Positions 9,660 to 14,574 of a stretch of 14,574 bases of DNA are shown here, in pieces. The position numbers and the translations under genes were made by a program. The notes beneath the pieces were generated by a model. The model did not search any database. It had not been told where the DNA came from and saw only the letters and a program-made list of their open reading frames with translations. The stretch spans positions 1-14,574 of the forward strand of contig JAJZYO010000010.1 of NCBI GenBank assembly GCA_021798075.1. Reading direction: 5' to 3'. The stretch is from Actinomycetes bacterium. Its GTDB lineage: Bacteria; Actinomycetota; Acidimicrobiia; Acidimicrobiales; Palsa-688. Numbering within the stretch: position 1 is the stretch's first letter; each line of letters begins with the position of its first letter.

Positions 9660-10496
9660 CTAGGCCGGTAGCCTCTCGCGAAGTGCCGCCAGTGCTCCGT
9701 CGGGCACGTGCAGATCGCCCTGGCCCGTGCCCACGCTCAAGTCGGGCTTGTAGGTGCCGTGGTAGTCCGAACCGCCCGTCACGGCGAGCCCGTTCTGGGC
9801 CGCCAGGACCGCCAAGTCCGCTCGCTGGCCCTGGTCGTAGCGACCATAGATGGCCTCGAGACCGACCAGGCCGGCATCGGCCAGCTCGGCGACCGCTGAA
9901 GCGGTGTCCGCCGGCGAGAGCCCGAGCGACAGTGGGTGGGCGAGGACCGGAAGAGCTCCGGACTGGAGAGCCAATGAGGTGGCCTGCCGAGGCGCCAGGC
10001 GTTCTTTCTCCATATAAGCGGGCTGGCCCTTCGCCAAGAACTTGTCGAACGCGTCCTGCACCGAGCTCGCATAACCCTTGCGGACCAAGATCGCCGCCAC
10101 GTGGGGGCGGCCGGCCCCGGTCCCGCCGGCCTCCTCCTGCAGCTCCTCCATCGTCACCGGCAGCCCCAGCTCGCCGAGGCGGGCAACCATTCGCTCGTTG
10201 CGTGTGTCACGAGCACGCTGGAGCCGGCCAAGCTCGTCTTGCAGTGGGCCTTCGCCCGGCTCAAGGAAGTACACGAGCATGTGCATAGTGCCCTTGTGCT
10301 CGCAGGAGATCTCGACGCCAGGAACGATCCCTATGCCCACCTCGGCGGCCTTCTTGGCGGCAACGGCCACACCGTCCTGGCGGTCGTGGTCTGTCAGGGC
10401 AAAGGCTGAGAGCCCGGCCTCGACGGCCAGCTCCACGAGCCGCTCCGGGGAATCGCTGCCGTCCGAGACCTTCGAGTGGACGTGGAGGTCGATCAT
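9660..10496 (-). CDS. PHP-domain metal-dependent phosphoesterase
   Basis: This 278-residue protein is a single-domain PHP phosphoesterase. Metal ligands of the family are visible: HVHSKVSDGS near the N-terminus (His5, His7, Asp12), LTDHD (Asp36, His37), GVEISCE (Glu62), RPHVA (His132), VLAHPL (His187) and GGSDYHG (Asp244, His246). Size and motif order match the TrpH/YciV group. Studied members of that group are 3',5'-nucleoside bisphosphate phosphatases or 5'-3' exonucleases (E. coli RNase AM), so clearing pAp or trimming short RNA is the best guess. A polymerase PHP domain or histidinol phosphatase is less likely. The start is ATG 10496, where MIDLHVHS is the expected N-terminus, and TACGGT lies 8 nt upstream. 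It is divergent from purF and convergent with purL; a link to nucleotide salvage is inference. Confidence 0.88.
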   Translation of the reverse strand: MIDLHVHSKVSDGSDSPERLVELAVEAGLSAFALTDHDRQDGVAVAAKKAAEVGIGIVPGVEISCEHKGTMHMLVYFLEPGEGPLQDELGRLQRARDTRNERMVARLGELGLPVTMEELQEEAGGTGAGRPHVAAILVRKGYASSVQDAFDKFLAKGQPAYMEKERLAPRQATSLALQSGALPVLAHPLSLGLSPADTASAVAELADAGLVGLEAIYGRYDQGQRADLAVLAAQNGLAVTGGSDYHGTYKPDLSVGTGQGDLHVPDGALAALRERLPA

Positions 10497-10504
10497 TGCC
10501 CACC

Positions 10505-10510
10505 ACCGTA
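10505..10510 (-). promoter_or_regulatory. Putative leaderless -10 element of the PHP gene
   Basis: On the minus strand TACGGT is followed by 8 nt and the ATG at 10496. GGTGG in the spacer could also serve as a weak ribosome binding site, so the leaderless reading is not exclusive. Confidence 0.4.
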
Positions 10511-10518
10511 ACCGCGCT

Positions 10519-10530
10519 GGGCCATGGCCC
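10519..10530. promoter_or_regulatory. 12-bp perfect palindrome between PHP and purF
   Basis: GGGCCATGGCCC lies almost midway between the divergent PHP start (10496) and the purF start (10556). The central position in a 59-nt divergent space is what one expects of a shared operator. No known purine regulator site is recognised. Confidence 0.3.
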
Positions 10531-10555
10531 GGGCAACTCCGCCCAGTGCGCGAGA

Positions 10556-12061
10556 ATGGGGCAGGTGAGCACCCTCCCTGAGAGCGAAGGTCGCCGCGAG
10601 GCTTGCGGGGTCTTCGGGATCTACGCGCCAGGGCGGAGCGTGGCCCCCGTGGTTGTTGACGGCTTGCACGCCCTCCAACACCGAGGCCAAGAGTCAGCCG
10701 GGATGGCCGTGAGCGACGGCCAGGCAATGGTCGTCATGAAGGATATGGGCCTCGTTTCGCAGGTGTTCAACGACTACAAGATCGCCGGGCTCGTAGGTCA
10801 CCTCGCGATCGGGCACACCCGCTACTCAACTACCGGGTCGTCGTCTTGGCACAACGCTCAGCCGATGTACCGGAACGCCGGAGGCAGCGAGTTCGCGGTT
10901 GCCCACAACGGCAACCTCACCAACGTCGAGGAGCTGGCCGGCGCGATCGGCATGTTGCCCGGCACGGCCACGAGCGACTCCGACTTGATGGCCGAACTGG
11001 TCGGCCGTGAGCTGGCCATGAGCGACGGCCAGGAGGACCAAGGTGCATTGGTCGGCGCCCTGATGAGGGTGCTGCCACAGCTCCAGGGAGCCTTCTCGCT
11101 CGTGCTCGCGGACCGGGACTGCCTGGTCGGCGTGCGCGACCCAAACGGCTTCCGGCCCCTCTGCCTGGGCCGGCTCGACGACGGTTGGGTGCTCGCCTCG
11201 GAGACACCCGCTCTTGACATTGCGGGCGCCCACTTCGTGCGCGAGGTGGAGCCAGGAGAGCTGCTCGTCATAGGAGACGCGGGGTGCGAGAGCCACCGGC
11301 CGTGGCCCCCCGCCAAGGTGCAGCCCAAGCTGTGCATTTTCGAGTTCGTTTACCTGGCGCGTCCTGACAGCCGGCTGTATGGCCAAGAGCTGCACGCTGC
11401 CCGGGTACGCATGGGCGAGCAGCTGGCCGAGCAGTCCCCGACGAGCGCCGACATGGTCGTAGGGGTCCCGGACTCGGGGATACCGGCCGCCGAGGGCTAC
11501 AGCCGCAAGAGCGGGGTGCCCTTCGGCCACGGGCTCGTGAAGAACCGCTACATAGGCAGGACCTTCATCGACCCCGAGCCGGGCAAGCGCGCCCTTGGGG
11601 TCCGGCGCAAGCTGAACCCGCTCCGCGAGGCCATCGCCGGCAGGCGCTTGGTCGTGGTCGACGACTCGATCGTCCGCGGCACCACCACGCGTGCCATCGT
11701 TGCGATGTTGCGGGAGGCCGGCGCCAAGGAGGTCCACCTCCGCATCTCGTCACCCCCGTACCGATGGCCGTGCTACTTCGGGGTCGACACAGGTACTCGT
11801 TCCGAGCTGATCGCAGCGGACCTGGAGGTCGGGGAGATCTGCGACTACGTGGGTGCCGACAGCCTCGCGTACCTATCTCTGGACGCCTTGAAGAAGGCGA
11901 CGGGGGTCGCTGGGGCTGGGTTCTGCGATGCCTGCCTCACAGGCGAGTACCCGGTGCCCGTACCGCTCCGCCAGCTCCGGTCCACCCCGGAGCAACCGGC
12001 GCGCGAGGAGCCCTCGGGCACGACCGGTGACCGGCCCGTGCCCGCCCCGGCAGCCCAGTGA
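10556..12061 (+). CDS. purF: Amidophosphoribosyltransferase PurF (4Fe-4S type)
   Basis: PurF makes 5-phosphoribosylamine from PRPP and glutamine, the committed step of purine synthesis. From ATG 10556 it is 501 residues; the nucleophile Cys17 of ACGVFGI would be exposed by removing a 16-residue propeptide, as in the Bacillus subtilis type. GTG 10565 is an alternative start. The glutaminase half shows LQHRGQESAGMAV, GHTRYSTTG and AVAHNGNLTN. The synthase half shows VVGVPDSGIPAAEGYS, NRYIGRTFI and the PRPP loop VVVDDSIVRGTTTRAI. Four cysteines matching the known 4Fe-4S ligands are present (KLCIFEF, RWPCYFG, and both in FCDACLTG), so oxygen-sensitive cluster control is likely. The C-terminal 30 residues are Pro/Ala-rich and end inside the first unit of an 18-bp repeat array, at a TGA overlapping a purM GTG. 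I see no convincing -10 or ribosome site before ATG 10556. Confidence 0.96.
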   Translation: MGQVSTLPESEGRREACGVFGIYAPGRSVAPVVVDGLHALQHRGQESAGMAVSDGQAMVVMKDMGLVSQVFNDYKIAGLVGHLAIGHTRYSTTGSSSWHNAQPMYRNAGGSEFAVAHNGNLTNVEELAGAIGMLPGTATSDSDLMAELVGRELAMSDGQEDQGALVGALMRVLPQLQGAFSLVLADRDCLVGVRDPNGFRPLCLGRLDDGWVLASETPALDIAGAHFVREVEPGELLVIGDAGCESHRPWPPAKVQPKLCIFEFVYLARPDSRLYGQELHAARVRMGEQLAEQSPTSADMVVGVPDSGIPAAEGYSRKSGVPFGHGLVKNRYIGRTFIDPEPGKRALGVRRKLNPLREAIAGRRLVVVDDSIVRGTTTRAIVAMLREAGAKEVHLRISSPPYRWPCYFGVDTGTRSELIAADLEVGEICDYVGADSLAYLSLDALKKATGVAGAGFCDACLTGEYPVPVPLRQLRSTPEQPAREEPSGTTGDRPVPAPAAQ

Positions 12062-12151
12062 GCCCCGGCAGCCCAGTGAGCCCCGGCAGCCCAGTGAGCC
12101 CCGGCAGCCCAGTGAGCCCCGGCAGCCCAGTGAGCCCCGGCAGCCCAGTGA
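12044..12151 (+). repeat. 18-bp tandem repeat, six perfect copies, at the purF/purM junction
   Basis: GCCCCGGCAGCCCAGTGA is repeated six times without mismatch from 12044 to 12151, followed by a decayed remnant to about 12171. Every unit ends in GTGA, in which TGA is in the purF frame and GTG is in the purM frame. The first TGA ends purF. The GTGs at 12058, 12076, 12094, 12112, 12130 and 12148 are all in frame with purM. A change in copy number by whole units would shift neither gene out of frame. Confidence 0.97.
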
Positions 12152-13209
12152 GCCCGGACAAGCCCGGGCTCAGTTACGCCGCTGCCGGCGTGGACATCGA
12201 GGCCGCGGACCGGGCCGTCCAGCTGATGCGGCCCTGGGTAGCGCGCACTGCGCGCAAAGAGGTGCTCGGGGAGATCGGGGGCTTCGCCGGCCTCTTTGCG
12301 ATGCCAACCGGCTACCGGGACCCCGTACTCGTTGCCTCGGCCGACGGGGTGGGGACCAAGCTGGCGATCGCCATCGAGGCGCGTCGCCTCGGCACAGTGG
12401 GGGTCGACCTCGTAGCTATGTGCGTAGACGACCTCGCGTGCGCCGGGGCCGAACCGCTCTTCCTGCTCGACTACCAGCTCTGGGGCCATCTCGAAGCGGA
12501 CGACGTCGAGAGCATCATGGCCGGCGTGGCGCAAGGTTGCCAGACGGCCGGCTGCGCCATCCTGGGCGGCGAGCTCGCCGAGCACCCGGGGCAGCTCCCT
12601 CGCGGGGAGTTCGACCTGGCTGGCTTTGCCGTGGGCGTCGCTGAGCGCGATCAGCTGTTGGGGCCAGGCGGTGCCCACCCAGCGCGAGAGGGCGACGAGG
12701 TCGTCGGGCTGCACTCGGACGGCCTTCGCAGCAACGGCTATTCGCTCGTGCGCGCGGCCCTTCTGGGTCGTGCCGGCAGGAAGCTCGACGATGAGGCGTG
12801 GGCCGGCGCAGGCCACAGCCTCGCCGACGAGCTGCTGCGGCCCTCGCTCGTCTACGCCCGAGCGGTGCTCGAGCTGGCGCGCAACATCGAACTTCGCGGC
12901 GTCGCCCACATAACCGGCGGTGGTTTGCCGGGCAACGTACCCCGTGCCCTCCCAGCAGGGCTCGACGCCGTGCTGTCCGAGGGTAGCTGGCCGGTGCCAC
13001 GGATCTTCAGAGAGGTGCAGGCCGCCGCTTCAGCTAGTGAGGCTGAGATGGCTCGGACTTTCAACCTCGGCCTCGGCATGGTTGTCATCGTTCCGCCTGG
13101 GCAGGCCCGTGCCGCTATCGATGTGGTTGGAGGGCTCGGTTTCGGGGCAAGCAGGGTCGGCCGGGTCGTCGCGGGCGGGGGCCGCTGTGTCGTTGAACGA
13201 ACTGGCTGA
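12058..13209 (+). CDS. purM: AIR synthetase PurM
   Basis: PurM closes the imidazole ring of FGAM with ATP to give AIR. Family homology starts at LSYAAAGVDIEAADRAVQ, only seven codons after the last repeat GTG (12148), so the core protein is 353 residues. If translation begins at the first GTG (12058), coupled to the purF stop by GTGA, the protein is 383 residues with a Ser/Pro/Gly/Val N-terminal extension of five SPGSP units. I give the longest form because no ribosome binding site favours any later GTG. Motifs seen are SADGVGTKLAIAIEA, CVDDLACAGAEPLFLLDY, GGELAEHPG, GLHSDGLRSNGYSLVR, HITGGGLPGNVPRALP and FNLGLGMVVIVPP. In GGELAEHPG the threonine of the usual GGETAE(M/H)PG is replaced by leucine. 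A hairpin with four T's follows the stop. Confidence 0.94.
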   Translation: MSPGSPVSPGSPVSPGSPVSPGSPVSPGSPVSPDKPGLSYAAAGVDIEAADRAVQLMRPWVARTARKEVLGEIGGFAGLFAMPTGYRDPVLVASADGVGTKLAIAIEARRLGTVGVDLVAMCVDDLACAGAEPLFLLDYQLWGHLEADDVESIMAGVAQGCQTAGCAILGGELAEHPGQLPRGEFDLAGFAVGVAERDQLLGPGGAHPAREGDEVVGLHSDGLRSNGYSLVRAALLGRAGRKLDDEAWAGAGHSLADELLRPSLVYARAVLELARNIELRGVAHITGGGLPGNVPRALPAGLDAVLSEGSWPVPRIFREVQAAASASEAEMARTFNLGLGMVVIVPPGQARAAIDVVGGLGFGASRVGRVVAGGGRCVVERTG

Positions 13210-13232
13210 GCCGGCCTCAACCGGCGCCTTTT
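13210..13232 (+). terminator. Possible intrinsic terminator after purM
   Basis: GCCGG at 13210-13214 and CCGGC at 13221-13225 form a 5-bp GC stem with a 6-nt loop, followed by GCC and TTTT (13229-13232). It begins directly after the purM stop. The stem is short and the T-run modest, so this is a plausible but weak terminator for purF-purM. Confidence 0.4.
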
Positions 13233-13333
13233 CCACAGTCAAAGAGCGCGAGCTTTGCGGAGAGACCGGCTGCACGCTGCACCAACTCAGCTCTCCCCTG
13301 GTAGTCCCCAGGCCGTCCCCGACCTTATCCACA
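13229..13333 (+). other. Two DnaA-box-like 9-mers in the purM/accE gap
   Basis: TTATCCACA at 13325-13333 is a perfect match to the classical DnaA box, and TTTTCCACA at 13229-13237 is a close variant on the same strand. A third partial match, CTCCACA, lies just downstream near 13337-13343. They fall in the 174-nt non-coding stretch between the convergent purM and accE ends. Nothing else suggests a replication origin: dnaA, dnaN and AT-rich unwinding sequence are absent. I see no gene in 13210-13383. Confidence 0.4.
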
Positions 13334-13383
13334 AGCCCTCCACAGCGGGGGAAAACGCAGGCCGGGTGTGGGGTGCCGAGCGC

Positions 13384-13593
13384 CTAGCGCGAAAGAGGGG
13401 CGTCCCACGGCGCTGGCCGCCACCAGCGCCCGCCGAAGCGCCACGGCGCGCTGTCCGCGCCAGCGTCCTTAGCGTCAGGAACCCCGAGCGCCACTTGGAC
13501 GGCAGTGCGCAGCGCCTCCAGTTCCTCGGGCGCCGGGGGACGCGCAAGGCGCCGCAGCCTCACCTGGACGCCAAGGGGGCCATGGTCGCTCAC
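13384..13593 (-). CDS. Probable acyl-CoA carboxylase epsilon subunit
   Basis: This 69-residue protein starts at GTG 13593, overlapping the stop of the upstream carboxylase beta subunit by GTGA. It resembles the small epsilon subunits (AccE/PccE) of actinobacterial acyl-CoA carboxylases. It has an N-terminal beta-like stretch (LGVQVRLRRLARP), a helix with PAPEELEALRTAVQVAL, a variable Ala/Asp linker, and an aromatic C-terminus APWRFGGRWWRPAPW. In Streptomyces and Mycobacterium the epsilon subunit stabilises the alpha-beta complex and is encoded next to a beta subunit, as here. The family is poorly conserved, so the call rests on size, the EEL helix, the WRFxGRWW ending and the position. The tight overlap argues that it is a real, translationally coupled gene. 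Confidence 0.65.
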   Translation of the reverse strand: MSDHGPLGVQVRLRRLARPPAPEELEALRTAVQVALGVPDAKDAGADSAPWRFGGRWWRPAPWDAPLSR

Positions 13594-14574
13594 AGCGGGA
13601 CGTTCCCGTGCTTGCGCGGCTGCGCCTCCGGCCGTTTGCTGGCCAAGACCGAAAGGGCCTGGTACAACACGCTCCGGGTGCTCGCCGGCTCGATCACGTC
13701 ATCTATGTACCCGCGTTCGGCGGCAAAATACGGGCTGGCGTTGGCTTGCCGGTACGACTCGACGAGGTCGCCCCGCCTGGCCGGGGCCAGGGCAAGCTCA
13801 TCGGCATAGAGAACTTCGACCGCACTTTCGGGGCCCATCACCGACAGCTCGGCCCCCGGCCAAGCATAAGCGAGGTCGGCGCCGAGGGCCTTCGAAGACA
13901 TGACGACGTACGCGGCGCCGTAGGCCCGCCGGATGAGCAACTGGACCTTGGGCACGCTCGCCTCAGAGTAGGCGTAGAAGAGCTTGGCACCCCGGCGCGC
14001 CAAGCCACCGTGCTCCTGGTCGGTGCCCGGCATGAAGCCGGGCACGTCCACAAACGTGACGACAGGGATGTTGAAGCAGTCGCATGTCCGTACGAAACGC
14101 GCACCTTTTTCTGCTGCATCTATGTCGAGCACACCCCCTAGGACAAGGGGCTGGTTTGCTACCACCCCGACGACGCGCCCACCGATTCGGCCAAAGCCGC
14201 AGACGAGGTTGGCAGCCCAGAGCTTGTGGTACTCGAAGAGGTCACGGTCGTCTAGGACGGCCCGGACCAACTCTTTCACGTCATAGGGCTCATGGGAAGA
14301 GGCCGGGACAAGCTCCGAGATCTCGGGAACGGCCCGCCTTGGGTCGTCGGAACTGCCCGCGACAGGCGGCTGCTCTAGGTTGTTGGCGGGGAGGAACCCA
14401 AGCAGGCGCCGGACTTCGTCCAAGCAGCTCAGCTCGTCGGGCGCCAGAAAGGTTGCCACCCCCGACTTCGTCGCATGGGTGAGCGCTCCTCCGAGCTGCT
14501 CATGGGTGACATCCTCTCCAGTGACGGCCTTCACGACGTCGGGGCCAGTGATGAACATCTGCGAGCTCCCCTGG
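13590..14574 (-). CDS. Acyl-CoA (propionyl/acetyl-CoA) carboxylase beta subunit, C-terminal 327 residues (partial)
   Basis: This is the carboxyltransferase subunit that moves CO2 from carboxybiotin to an acyl-CoA, giving methylmalonyl-CoA or malonyl-CoA. The frame continues past the right edge of the window (QGSSQMFITGPDVV reads in from 14573), so the start lies outside; family members are about 510-530 residues. The ATG at 14558 is an internal methionine of the conserved SQMFITGPDVVKAVTGE segment. Further motifs are PYDVKELVRAVLDD, NQPLVLGGVLDIDAAEKGAR, VTFVDVPGFMPGTDQEHGGL, RRGAKLFYAYSEASVPKVQL and RRAYGAAYVVMSSKALGADL. These match the PccB/AccD5-like family rather than the zinc-containing AccD. 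Acyl-chain preference cannot be assigned; the residue between AY and VM in the AYGAAYVVM motif is a valine. The stop overlaps the start of the epsilon-like gene. Confidence 0.92.
   Translation of the reverse strand, partial: QGSSQMFITGPDVVKAVTGEDVTHEQLGGALTHATKSGVATFLAPDELSCLDEVRRLLGFLPANNLEQPPVAGSSDDPRRAVPEISELVPASSHEPYDVKELVRAVLDDRDLFEYHKLWAANLVCGFGRIGGRVVGVVANQPLVLGGVLDIDAAEKGARFVRTCDCFNIPVVTFVDVPGFMPGTDQEHGGLARRGAKLFYAYSEASVPKVQLLIRRAYGAAYVVMSSKALGADLAYAWPGAELSVMGPESAVEVLYADELALAPARRGDLVESYRQANASPYFAAERGYIDDVIEPASTRSVLYQALSVLASKRPEAQPRKHGNVPL

Noticed and set aside
12044..12151. CRISPR array
   Set aside because: The units follow one another with no spacers and contain the purF stop and purM starts; no cas genes are present.
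11845..12909. Open frame of 354 codons on the minus strand across purF and purM, with an AHWAAG repeat
   Set aside because: The repeat is only the 18-bp array read on the other strand; both sense genes are conserved enzymes and the antisense protein has no recognisable domain.
13229..13343. Chromosomal replication origin
   Set aside because: Two or three DnaA-like boxes without dnaA, dnaN or an AT-rich unwinding region do not make an origin; kept only as a binding-site candidate.
13255..13809. 184-codon plus-strand frame across the end of the carboxylase genes
   Set aside because: It covers non-coding sequence and the antisense of the epsilon and beta subunits, and its translation has no coherent domain.

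Overview
The window is high-GC DNA (by eye roughly two thirds G+C) from a bacterium that is probably an actinobacterium. Evidence for this includes frequent GTG and TTG starts, a three-part PurS/PurQ/PurL FGAM synthase, start codons lying 7-8 nt behind a TANNNT element (the leaderless promoter pattern common in Actinobacteria), and a probable small epsilon-type subunit directly after an acyl-CoA carboxylase beta subunit. An Acidimicrobiia-like lineage is my guess; the sequence alone does not prove it.

Most of the window is a purine biosynthesis island. Left to right: the 3' end of clpB (+); purA-purD-purE (+, joined by 4-nt start/stop overlaps); purC-purS (-); a small membrane-anchored four-cysteine protein (+); purQ (+); an MFS transporter (-); purL (+); a PHP-domain phosphoesterase (-); purF-purM (+); and finally an acyl-CoA carboxylase pair (-), a beta subunit cut by the window edge and a probable epsilon subunit. 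After the first operon the strands alternate almost strictly, so every junction between units is convergent (purE/purS, purQ/MFS, purL/PHP, purM/accE) or divergent (purC/small protein, MFS/purL, PHP/purF).

Together the pur genes encode PurF (PRPP to phosphoribosylamine), PurD (to GAR), PurS+PurQ+PurL (FGAR to FGAM), PurM (to AIR), PurE (N5-CAIR to CAIR), PurC (to SAICAR) and PurA (IMP to adenylosuccinate). The GAR formyltransferase (PurN/PurT), PurK, PurB, PurH and the GMP branch are not in the window. The three FGAM synthase subunits, which must assemble, lie in three separate transcription units.

The least ordinary features are non-coding. Three short tandem-repeat arrays sit exactly on stop codons. 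The most striking is an 18-bp unit repeated six times across the purF stop and purM start: each unit carries a TGA in the purF frame overlapping a GTG in the purM frame, giving six possible GTGA junctions. Five transcription-unit heads (purC, purQ, MFS, purL, PHP) carry TANNNT 7-8 nt before the start codon, suggesting leaderless mRNAs. I found no tRNA, rRNA, CRISPR array, insertion sequence or recognisable riboswitch. No stretch longer than 300 bases lacks a gene; the longest is 174 bases after purM.
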